A stretch of 7,160 nt of DNA from CAZVBR01 sp964625755. Its GTDB lineage: Bacteria; Patescibacteriota; Minisyncoccia; Phycocordibacterales; XYD1-FULL-46-19. Below are positions 1-4,051 of the stretch, one piece after another; within the stretch, counting starts at the first letter, position 1, and each line of letters starts with the position of its first letter. The position numbers were made by a program, and so were the translations under genes. Location of the stretch: NCBI GenBank assembly GCA_964625755.1, contig CAZVBR010000035.1, positions 1-7,160 on the forward strand, given 5' to 3'. The notes under the pieces were generated by a model, which made no database searches, was not told the DNA's origin, and saw only the letters and a program-made list of their open reading frames with translations.

Positions 1-794
1 AGACGGTGACGGCTATTTCTCACGGCGTGGCCGAGGACTTGCGAGAAAATTTTGGTATCAGTCAAGATATCAAGGTTTTGCATAATCCGGTTGACTTAGA
101 CTCGATTGACCTAGATATGACCGAGTCGGTAAATGATCCGGAGTTTGAGTACTGGACTCAAGAAAATCCAACTCTATTTTTTACGATAGGTCGGATGATA
201 GATCAGAAAGGTCAGTGGCATCTTCTGCGGGCCTTTGCCAAAGTCAGTCAGGAAGAGTGGCCTTGCCGTTTGGTTATTTTAGGTCAAGGGCCATTGGAGC
301 AGAAGTTGAAGGATTTGGCTCGCGAGCTGGGGGTGGAGAAGTCTGTATATTTTGCCGGTTTTCAGAATAATCCTTTTCCTTACTTGGCCCGAGGTCAAGA
401 GCGAGGGGTGTTTGTCCTGCCGTCTTTGTATGAAGGGTTTGGTAAGGTGATCGTGGAGGCCATGGCTTGTGGTCTGCCGGTAATCTCGACTGACTGTCGG
501 AGCGGACCGCGGGAGATCTTGGCTCCGGATACCGACTTTCGACGGACGGATCAGAAGGTGGAATATGCCAAGTATGGGCTTTTAACCCCGGTGCCGGATG
601 GGCAGCCGTATGGAGCCAATAAACCATTGACCGAGGAGGAACAACAGTTGAATAGCGCGATGTTTAGATTATTAGAGAATGTGGATCGCCGGCAGGAGTT
701 GGCTACGCAGTCACTTAAGCGAGCTAAAGATTTTAATGTCGACCAGTGGATTGAACAGTGGCTGGAGGTGTTAAACAATAAAAACAATGACTAA
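1..794 (+). CDS. GT4-family glycosyltransferase, C-terminal part (5' end outside window)
   Basis: This is the C-terminal two thirds of a GT-B fold, retaining family 4 glycosyltransferase that moves a sugar from a nucleotide-sugar donor to a glycan or lipid-linked acceptor on the cytoplasmic side of the membrane. The frame is open to the left edge. The GTG at position 6 is not a credible start because the residues just after it (AISHGVAEDL) match the inter-domain strand found mid-protein in GT4 enzymes. Counting from that GTG, the C-terminal Rossmann domain shows GRMIDQKG (62-69), LVILGQGP (89-96), AGFQNNPFPYLA (117-128) and the donor-binding EX7E motif at E143-E151 (EGFGKVIVE), followed by STDCRSGPREIL. 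The C-terminal helix ends in a DFNVDQWIEQW-type tail typical of the family. The stop overlaps the next gene by 8 nt, so the two are probably co-transcribed. Donor and acceptor sugars cannot be told from sequence. Confidence 0.93.
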   Translation, partial: TVTAISHGVAEDLRENFGISQDIKVLHNPVDLDSIDLDMTESVNDPEFEYWTQENPTLFFTIGRMIDQKGQWHLLRAFAKVSQEEWPCRLVILGQGPLEQKLKDLARELGVEKSVYFAGFQNNPFPYLARGQERGVFVLPSLYEGFGKVIVEAMACGLPVISTDCRSGPREILAPDTDFRRTDQKVEYAKYGLLTPVPDGQPYGANKPLTEEEQQLNSAMFRLLENVDRRQELATQSLKRAKDFNVDQWIEQWLEVLNNKNND

Positions 795-1587
795 CTTTTC
801 TAATACCTATCAACAAAAAACTTCAAAAGGGAAATTTCTCTATCTGATCACTCATCCCGGATCTTGGGGCAAGCTGTTATTGATCTTTCGGGTAAAGTTT
901 CGGCAGTGGGTGGTAAAGCCCATAGTTAACTTCTACTATTCACTAAGAGCTTATGATAATCAGGAGGCGATTAGATTTCTGATAAACCAAGGCAGTGTTG
1001 TTTCTTTCTTTGACAAATATGAGAAAGAGCTAGAAGAGGCTCAAAATCTTGAAAACCAATGTCCGGTCAAACTGGGTGGAGCCGGTAATTTAGAGTTGAT
1101 TTATCAACTGACGAGACATTTCAAGGCCGAGAAGGTGGTTGAGACAGGAGTGGCTTACGGGTGGTCTTCGCTGGCCTTTTTACTGGCGATGCAAGAGAGT
1201 GGTGGCAGTGGTGTTTTGATCAGCACCGATCTGCCATACTCTAAAGAAACCGAAAGGTATGTGGGTTGGGTGGTTCCGGAGAAGTTAAGAGGTGGTTGGA
1301 CAATTATTAGAAAAGCAGATCAAAGCGCTTTGCCTGAGGTCTTGAGTAAATTGTCAAAGATCGATATCGCACATTATGATAGTGATAAAAGTTATCACGG
1401 ACGAATGTTCGGTTATGCCAAACTTTGGTCGTCACTGAAGCCCGGGGGATTGCTTATCTCTGATGATGTGGGTGATAATCTAGCCTTTTTAAGGTTTGCC
1501 AGGGATGTGAGTGAGAGGCCGATGATTGTTAAGAAAAACAAAGGTTGTGTCGGAGTTTTAATAAAGCCAGAAGGAAATAATGTCTGA
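787..1587 (+). CDS. Class I SAM-dependent methyltransferase (Methyltransf_24-like)
   Basis: A 266-residue protein with a class I (Rossmann) methyltransferase core. Motif I is VVETGVAYGWSS (117-128), an acidic residue after strand 2 lies in STDLPY (D148), and motif IV is IDIAHYDSDKSYHG (192-205), where D198, D200 and H204 match the HSDHSY pattern of O-methyltransferase/Methyltransf_24 proteins. LKPGGLLISDD (217-227) is the usual post-motif. The N-terminal 110 residues are basic and aromatic with no clear signal peptide; they may dock on a membrane or acceptor. The ATG overlaps the previous gene by 8 nt. A GGAGG at 764-768 is too far upstream to be a normal ribosome binding site, so translation is probably coupled. 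Lying between two glycosyltransferases, it most likely methylates a sugar of the same glycan (inference); the true acceptor is unknown. Confidence 0.88.
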   Translation: MTNFSNTYQQKTSKGKFLYLITHPGSWGKLLLIFRVKFRQWVVKPIVNFYYSLRAYDNQEAIRFLINQGSVVSFFDKYEKELEEAQNLENQCPVKLGGAGNLELIYQLTRHFKAEKVVETGVAYGWSSLAFLLAMQESGGSGVLISTDLPYSKETERYVGWVVPEKLRGGWTIIRKADQSALPEVLSKLSKIDIAHYDSDKSYHGRMFGYAKLWSSLKPGGLLISDDVGDNLAFLRFARDVSERPMIVKKNKGCVGVLIKPEGNNV

Positions 1588-2731
1588 ATCAAAACAAAAG
1601 GTAATTACGCTTTTCATCCCTTCTTGCCGTGGCGGCGGCGCCGAACGGATGATGATCACTTTGGCCAACGAGTTCGCCGAGCGGGGTTTTGAGGTGGACC
1701 TGTTGCTGGCTCAGAAGGAAGGTCCGCTGTTGGAGTATGTTTCAGAAAAGGTGAGAGTGGTTGATCTGCAGGCCAGCCGATTGCTTTGGTCTCTGTGGCC
1801 GGCTGTTAAGTATCTCCGCCACACCAGGCCGGAGGTTTTGGTCGGCAGTATGGAGCATGTGGTGATGATCTCGGTCTTGGCCAAGTGGCTCTCTTGGTCT
1901 CGGGTCAAGATCATTGCCCGGGTCGCCAATACCCTGTCGGTTTCACTGCAAGGTACAAAGTGGCACCGGCGATTGATCCGGCGATACGGAGCTTTTGTTT
2001 TTTATCGGTTGGTTGACGAGGTGGTCTGCAATTCTCAAGGGTCGGCCGAGGACTTGGCCCGGTTGATGCATCTTTCTCCGGAGAGCCTTAAGGTGATATA
2101 CAACCCGACCGTTACTCCTGAAATGAAACGCAAAGCCGAGGAGGGGGTTGATCATATTTGGCTGAATGATGATCGTTTTAAGGTGGTCTTGGGGGTCGGG
2201 AGATTGCATGAACAGAAGGATTTCGAGACCCTTATCAAAGCCTTTGCTCGCTTAAAGCACACATCCCGGTTGGAACCGGAATTTCGGGAAAGGCTGAAGC
2301 TCTTGATTTTGGGTGAAGGCAAAAAGCGGGAGAAGCTTGAAAATTTGGTCCGGGAGCTTGGTTTGAAGGGTGAGGTTGATTTACCGGGTTTTGTCAAAAA
2401 TTCCTATGCTGTGATGGCCCGTTCAGATGTTTATGTGCTGTCTTCCCGTTGGGAAGGTTTGCCGAACACTCTGATCGAGGCCTTAGCGGTGGGGACGCCG
2501 GTGGTCTCTACCGATTGCCCGAGCGGACCGCGTGAGATCTTGGAAGGCGGCAAATTTGGCCGGCTAACTCCGGTGGGGGAGGTCGAACCGCTGTCCGAAG
2601 CGATAAAAGAGGCCCTCGAGACTTCTTTGGGCCTTGAGAATCGAGAACAGCACATCCAACAATTCTCCGCCGAATCCTCAACGGACCGGTATGTTTCGTT
2701 GGTAAACGCCGTTTTCGGACGGGAAGTTTAG
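1580..2731 (+). CDS. GT4-family glycosyltransferase, complete
   Basis: A full-length 383-residue GT-B glycosyltransferase. The N-terminal acceptor domain opens with FIPSCRGGGAERMMITLA (12-29), the glycine-rich GGAER turn of GT4 enzymes, and continues to a CNSQGSAEDL inter-domain strand (150-159). The donor domain has VGRLHEQKDF (206-215), LLILGEG (241-247), DLPGFVKN (267-274), the EX7E motif at E292-E300 (EGLPNTLIE) and STDCPSGPREIL (310-321). The last motif is nearly identical, also in DNA, to that of the partial glycosyltransferase at the left edge, so the two are paralogues. The start is supported by an AGAAGGA at 1569-1575 and an 8-nt overlap with the methyltransferase. Its stop TAG overlaps the stop of the convergent gene. 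Likely role: adding one sugar to a surface polysaccharide or glycolipid. Specificity is not visible. Confidence 0.95.
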   Translation: MSESKQKVITLFIPSCRGGGAERMMITLANEFAERGFEVDLLLAQKEGPLLEYVSEKVRVVDLQASRLLWSLWPAVKYLRHTRPEVLVGSMEHVVMISVLAKWLSWSRVKIIARVANTLSVSLQGTKWHRRLIRRYGAFVFYRLVDEVVCNSQGSAEDLARLMHLSPESLKVIYNPTVTPEMKRKAEEGVDHIWLNDDRFKVVLGVGRLHEQKDFETLIKAFARLKHTSRLEPEFRERLKLLILGEGKKREKLENLVRELGLKGEVDLPGFVKNSYAVMARSDVYVLSSRWEGLPNTLIEALAVGTPVVSTDCPSGPREILEGGKFGRLTPVGEVEPLSEAIKEALETSLGLENREQHIQQFSAESSTDRYVSLVNAVFGREV

Positions 2732-3054
2732 TTTTCTTGTTTTATCGGTCTGTTGGCTAACTCATTGAGTGAGCGCTGTCTTTTGTCGGCGTTTTCGGCT
2801 TGGGGTTCGATCATCAGGTTAGCCCGTCTGGAGTGTTTCGGGGTCTTTTGGGCGTCACGGGTCAGCTCGGCCATGACTTCATCATCTTGGACTTTGTCTT
2901 CTATGTCCAGGATGTTATCTGAGGCTCGGTCCCGAATCAGGTCATGGATCTTATCCCAGCTTCCCGGTATTTTTTCTGAACCTTCTCCCGGCTCAGACTC
3001 CTCCCAAGATCTTTTTCCTACTCGAAATCTTCTAAAGGGGTCTTCTTGACTCAT
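2728..3054 (-). CDS. Small highly charged hypothetical protein
   Basis: I do not recognise this 108-residue protein. About 40% of residues are charged (roughly 20 K/R and 24 D/E). There is no signal peptide, membrane segment or cysteine. A central stretch (about 31-70, from GSWDKIHDLI through EDKVQDDEVM) looks amphipathic and helical; the ends look disordered. The - strand reading is preferred over the + strand ORF in the same place because its amino-acid mix is that of a normal soluble bacterial protein, whereas the + reading is serine-rich and lacks a ribosome binding site. No clear Shine-Dalgarno precedes the ATG; the 12 nt before it are A/T-rich, so a leaderless start is possible. Its TAA overlaps the TAG of the convergent glycosyltransferase, with no terminator between. 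Function unknown. Confidence 0.6.
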   Translation of the reverse strand: MSQEDPFRRFRVGKRSWEESEPGEGSEKIPGSWDKIHDLIRDRASDNILDIEDKVQDDEVMAELTRDAQKTPKHSRRANLMIEPQAENADKRQRSLNELANRPIKQEN

Positions 3055-3070
3055 ATAATTTAATGGTAAC

Positions 3071-3113
3071 AGATTCGGTGCGATTTGGAAATTTAAAAAG
3101 CGGTGCCGAATCT
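3071..3113. repeat. Spaced 8-bp inverted repeat
   Basis: AGATTCGG (3071-3078) and CCGAATCT (3106-3113) are perfect inverted arms separated by 27 nt. They lie 17-59 nt upstream of the start of the - strand charged-protein gene. The spacing is long for a hairpin, so a dimeric or looped protein site is possible. There is no direct evidence for either. Confidence 0.3.
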
Positions 3114-3182
3114 TTGAAGCTTATTTACTCTTGCAAAGTTATTTTTATCTGTTAATCTTAAGAGGTGGGCAGTTTTGTACAT
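3093..3182 (-). CDS. Possible 29-residue micro-ORF with strong ribosome binding site
   Basis: On the - strand, an AAGGAG lies 5 nt before an ATG (3180-3182) that opens a 29-codon frame starting MYKTAHLLRL and ending NKLQRFGTAF, stopping at TAA 38 nt upstream of the charged-protein gene. The peptide is basic, with no cysteine or membrane segment. The ribosome binding site is one of the best in the window, which is why it is listed, but the same bases on the + strand form the CTCCTTCTC stretch of a proposed small RNA, so the match may be antisense. It could be a leader peptide for the downstream gene. Low confidence. Confidence 0.25.
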   Translation of the reverse strand: MYKTAHLLRLTDKNNFARVNKLQRFGTAF

Positions 3183-3251
3183 TTCTGCTCCTTCTCTTGA
3201 AAAGGTGGCGCGCTTTCCCCGGAAGCCGCCACCGAATTTTCTTGACTTTTT
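3150..3251 (+). ncRNA. Candidate small RNA unit 0 (weakest of the array)
   Basis: The segment contains a CTCCTTCTC stretch (3188-3196) followed by a strong hairpin (3204-3233) and T-rich DNA, the same order as in units A and B. The promoter is poor: TTGCAA (3131-3136), 16 nt, TAATCT (3153-3158). The 5' end is therefore uncertain. Confidence 0.2.
3204..3251 (+). terminator. Hairpin with T-tract (H0)
   Basis: GGTGGCG (3204-3210) pairs with CGCCACC (3227-3233). After a single bulged C, GCTTTC (3212-3217) pairs with GGAAGC (3221-3226) around a CCC loop, giving 13 bp. GAATTTTC follows at once on the + strand, then a second T-run at 3247-3251. On the - strand TTTT also follows immediately, so it could work both ways. 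Confidence 0.5.
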
Positions 3252-3280
3252 GAGTATTTTTGTTAAGGTAAGAGCTGATT

Positions 3281-3326
3281 GAAGAAGGTCTTTCCGTAAA
3301 AGATTGAAAGTTGAAAGACTTTCTTC
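3281..3326. repeat. 14-bp inverted repeat with 10-bp direct repeat
   Basis: GAAGAAGGTCTTTC (3281-3294) pairs with GAAAGACTTTCTTC (3313-3326) over 14 bp with one G-T wobble and an 18-nt loop. The sequence GTCTTTCCGT overlaps the left arm (3288-3297) and recurs just after the right arm (3327-3336), so the left arm is shared between an inverted and a direct repeat. Confidence 0.6.
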
Positions 3327-3343
3327 GTCTTTCCGTCCGCGGG

Positions 3344-3380
3344 GGTACCTCACGTGTGTGAGGCAGGCACGTGAGGTGCC
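3344..3380. repeat. 13-bp inverted repeat (hairpin H1)
   Basis: GGTACCTCACGTG (3344-3356) pairs with CACGTGAGGTGCC (3368-3380), 13 bp with one T-G wobble and an 11-nt loop (3357-3367). No T-tract follows on either strand, so it does not look like a terminator. Each arm contains the palindrome CACGTG. Confidence 0.6.
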
Positions 3381-3517
3381 ACCATCCCAACCCTAGAGCT
3401 CCCCAACTGCCTGGGCGGGTCGCCATGTGTGACCCGCCCTAAATTATTTTTATCCCGAATTGTTTGATTTTGAGTTTTTTTAAAGTCCTGATATACTATA
3501 TTGGTATCATAGTTCAT
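3350..3517 (-). CDS. Possible 55-residue micro-ORF, probably spurious
   Basis: On the - strand AAAGGAG lies 8 nt before an ATG (3515-3517) opening a 55-codon frame that begins MNYDTNIVYQ and runs through two hairpins. The second half (after about residue 30) is dictated by the hairpin bases and is rich in P, G and S. It contains RDKNNLGRV, resembling TDKNNFARV in the micro-ORF at 3093-3182, which reflects the shared T-rich DNA after hairpins. Listed because the ribosome binding site is good; an antisense shadow of small RNA unit A is more likely. Confidence 0.15.
   Translation of the reverse strand: MNYDTNIVYQDFKKTQNQTIRDKNNLGRVTHGDPPRQLGSSRVGMVAPHVPASHT
3413..3451 (+). terminator. Hairpin with T-tract (H2)
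   Basis: GGGCGGGTC (3413-3421) pairs perfectly with GACCCGCCC (3431-3439) around a 9-nt loop; TAAATTATTTTT follows. Reads as a rho-independent terminator on the + strand. The tail AAATTATTTT recurs after the hairpin at 3851-3874. Confidence 0.5.
3470..3497 (+). promoter_or_regulatory. Promoter of small RNA unit A
   Basis: TTGAGT (3470-3475), a 16-nt T-rich spacer and TATACT (3492-3497) preceded by TG at 3489-3490, giving the extended -10 TGATATACT. The identical 9-mer occurs in unit B at 3640-3648. Predicted start of transcription near 3504. Confidence 0.5.
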
Positions 3518-3578
3518 AGCTCATTCTCCTTTCTCCGCAGTCAGGCGCCCTGTTACGACGGGGCGCCTCAACTATTTT
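3504..3578 (+). ncRNA. Candidate small RNA unit A, about 75 nt
   Basis: Runs from the predicted start downstream of the extended -10 to the T-run (3575-3578) after an 8-bp GC hairpin. The 39-nt leader is unstructured by eye and contains CATTCTCCTTTCTCC (3522-3536). Its CTCCTT matches the anti-Shine-Dalgarno at the 3' end of 16S rRNA and so is complementary to AAGGAG sites. Leader plus hairpin plus T-tail is the usual shape of a base-pairing small RNA. No start codon with a ribosome binding site is visible on this strand. Unit B aligns with it over TTCTCCTT, CCGC, CA and AGG before the stem. Confidence 0.4.
3543..3578 (+). terminator. Terminator of unit A
   Basis: AGGCGCCC (3543-3550) pairs perfectly with GGGCGCCT (3561-3568) around a 10-nt loop; CAACTATTTT follows. 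The T-tract is short and begins 6 nt after the stem, so it may be leaky. Confidence 0.45.
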
Positions 3579-3603
3579 GACCGGGGCGCTGTTTTGAGTT
3601 TTG

Positions 3604-3669
3604 TTAATTTTTCGATTTGCTGGTATTTTTTTTATACTTTGATATACTTAATCTCGGAGAAGGGTCCAT
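3604..3669 (-). CDS. Possible 21-residue micro-ORF with strong ribosome binding site
   Basis: On the - strand AAGGAG lies 4 nt before an ATG (3667-3669) opening a 21-codon frame (MDPSPRLSIS..., ending KSKSKN-like, strongly basic and lysine/serine-rich). Like the other two - strand micro-ORFs it sits just after a GC hairpin. A-runs in the frame come from the T-rich promoter spacer on the + strand, so an accidental frame is more likely than a gene. Confidence 0.15.
   Translation of the reverse strand: MDPSPRLSISKYKKNTSKSKN
3640..3648 (+). promoter_or_regulatory. Extended -10 promoter of small RNA unit B
   Basis: TGATATACT, identical to the extended -10 of unit A. No good -35 stands at 16-18 nt; TTGCTG at 3617-3622 is 20 nt away. 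An upstream TATACT at 3633-3638 is an alternative -10. Extended -10 promoters can work without a -35. Predicted start near 3655. Confidence 0.4.
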
Positions 3670-3718
3670 GTTTCTCCTTCCGCTCACAAGGTGCCCCGGA
3701 GTTATAGGGGCACCTTGA
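3668..3718 (+). CDS. Possible 16-residue leader peptide within unit B
   Basis: ATG preceded by GGAGAAGGG (3656-3664) with 3 nt spacing. The 16-codon frame (MFLLPLTRCPGVIGAP) spans the whole terminal hairpin and stops at TGA 3716-3718. No run of regulatory codons is present. The ribosome binding site could be masked by pairing with TTCTCC at 3672-3677. A peptide of this size in a hairpin could be chance. Confidence 0.2.
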   Translation: MFLLPLTRCPGVIGAP

Positions 3719-3726
3719 ATATTTTT
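3687..3726 (+). terminator. Terminator of unit B
   Basis: CAAGGTGCCCC (3687-3697) pairs perfectly with GGGGCACCTTG (3707-3717), 11 bp with a 9-nt loop, followed by AATATTTTT. It is a strong rho-independent terminator candidate on the + strand. Confidence 0.6.
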
Positions 3727-3734
3727 AAAGGGCC

Positions 3735-3763
3735 TTGCGTTTTTTCTCTGATTTTGTTATATT
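3735..3763 (+). promoter_or_regulatory. Promoter of small RNA unit C
   Basis: TTGCGT (3735-3740), a 17-nt T-rich spacer and TATATT (3758-3763) with TG at 3755-3756, an extended -10. It is the best-spaced promoter of the array. Predicted start near 3770. Confidence 0.5.
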
Positions 3764-3769
3764 CAATTT

Positions 3770-3884
3770 GGAACTGGGTTGGGATATCTTAATCCTGTCC
3801 CAGGCTTCGCCAAACTCGAGGGGCCCCATCGGCCCCTCCCCCTATCCACGCAGGGCAGACTCCGGTCTGCCCTGAAATTATTTT
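3770..3884 (+). ncRNA. Candidate small RNA unit C, about 115 nt, three hairpins
   Basis: After the predicted start come an imperfect hairpin (3774-3785 with 3792-3803, closing with CTGGG/CCCAG), a second of 8 bp (GAGGGGCC 3818-3825 with GGCCCCTC 3831-3838, 5-nt loop) and the terminal 10-bp hairpin. The single-stranded joints are C-rich (around 3836-3847). It lacks the CTCCTT stretch of units A and B, so it shares promoter and terminator layout but not the presumed seed. Could also be a leader of a downstream unit. Transcription is not proven. Confidence 0.38.
3851..3884 (+). terminator. Terminator of unit C
   Basis: CAGGGCAGAC (3851-3860) pairs perfectly with GTCTGCCCTG (3865-3874) around a TCCG tetraloop, followed by AAATTATTTT. 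Same tail as after the hairpin at 3413-3439. Confidence 0.6.
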
Positions 3885-3922
3885 GGGTTTAATTTAACTT
3901 TTTAGCAAACAGATCGAGTTTT

Positions 3923-3928
3923 TATAAT
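3923..3928 (+). promoter_or_regulatory. Consensus -10 box without a clear -35
   Basis: A perfect TATAAT follows an AT-rich block, but TTTTAG at 3900-3905 is a poor -35 and there is no TG extension. It would start a transcript near 3935 that either forms another small RNA without a clear terminator or gives the regulator gene a second, 120-nt leader. Confidence 0.25.
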
Positions 3929-3998
3929 AAACGGGTTTTTGGTGTTAGTTTGAAGATCAAGGCTCTTGAGTGAGGGCCGGGCGAGGGGGAGCCGGGGT

Positions 3999-4027
3999 TT
4001 GACTTGCTTGGCTCGGTTCGTTAGAAT
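3999..4027 (+). promoter_or_regulatory. Sigma70-type promoter of the Fur-ATPase-PLP operon
   Basis: TTGACT (3999-4004), a 17-nt spacer and TAGAAT (4022-4027). Both boxes match the consensus at five of six positions. The predicted start is near 4034, inside the palindrome at 4030-4044, and would give a 5' leader of about 17 nt to the ATG at 4052. Confidence 0.6.
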
Positions 4028-4029
4028 AA

Positions 4030-4044
4030 TGCAACATTGTTGCA
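4030..4044. promoter_or_regulatory. Perfect 7-1-7 palindrome, likely Fur/Zur-type operator
   Basis: TGCAACA-T-TGTTGCA is a perfect 15-bp inverted repeat in the 7-1-7 form typical of Fur-family operators (Fur, Zur and PerR boxes). It starts 3 nt after the -10, covers the predicted transcription start and lies 7 nt before the start codon of a Fur-family gene. The simplest reading is autorepression by that protein when metal is bound. The base sequence is not the classical GATAATGATTATC Fur box. Confidence 0.6.
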
Positions 4045-4051
4045 GTAATTT

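Larger units (their letters stand above)
3270..3451 (+). ncRNA. Candidate structured RNA (unit 1) with three hairpins and a possible pseudoknot
   Basis: Three hairpins in a row: 14 bp (3281-3326), 13 bp (3344-3380) and 9 bp (3413-3439), the last followed by a T-run (3447-3451). The 11-nt loop of the second contains AGGCAG (3361-3366), complementary to CTGCCT (3407-3412), which lies just before and partly abuts the third hairpin, so an H-type pseudoknot could form. A TTGACT at 3242-3247 could be a -35, but no good -10 follows. Transcription and strand are unproven; an attenuator or a structured non-coding RNA are both possible. Confidence 0.25.
3655..3726 (+). ncRNA. Candidate small RNA unit B, about 70 nt, with embedded 16-codon frame
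   Basis: Runs from the predicted start after the extended -10 to the T-run at 3722-3726. It contains TTTCTCCTTCCGC (3671-3683), aligned with unit A, and an 11-bp terminal hairpin. Near the 5' end GGAGAA (3656-3661) can pair with TTCTCC (3672-3677), closing a loop that holds an ATG (3668-3670). That ATG has a Shine-Dalgarno-like GGAGAAGGG before it and opens a 16-codon frame (MFLLPLTRCPGVIGAP) whose TGA is at the end of the terminal hairpin. The RNA could therefore be a small RNA, a leader-peptide attenuator, or both. Confidence 0.4.
3055..4051. other. Structured intergenic region (about 1 kb without a convincing protein gene)
   Basis: Open frames here are short and interrupted, and the longer - strand ones run through the hairpins. 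The stretch instead holds at least nine GC-rich hairpins between 3204 and 3874, T-rich AT blocks between them, three extended -10 promoters on the + strand, and the regulator promoter and operator at its right end. Individual elements are listed separately. The hairpin sequences differ from each other while the layout recurs, which suggests that structure and not sequence is kept. Confidence 0.7.

Noticed and set aside
6..794. GTG at 6 as the true start of the first glycosyltransferase
   Set aside because: The residues after it are mid-protein GT4 sequence and the frame is open to the left edge; the gene starts outside the window.
2753..3049. 98-codon + strand frame opposite the charged-protein gene
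   Set aside because: Serine-rich, no ribosome binding site, and mirrors the - strand frame, whose composition is more protein-like.
3093..3353. 86-codon - strand frame from a GTG
   Set aside because: It runs through a 14-bp and a 13-bp hairpin and lacks a ribosome binding site at its start; only its last 29 codons have a credible start.
3145..3426. 93-codon - strand frame
   Set aside because: Spans three hairpins, biased composition, no ribosome binding site.
3204..3874. CRISPR array or integron attC series
   Set aside because: The hairpin sequences all differ and spacing is irregular, so there are no constant repeats; no cas or integrase gene and no attC core sites are visible.
3055..4051. 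tRNA, tmRNA, RNase P, SRP or 6S RNA
   Set aside because: No cloverleaf, no tmRNA ends, and none of the conserved cores I would recognise for the other RNAs.
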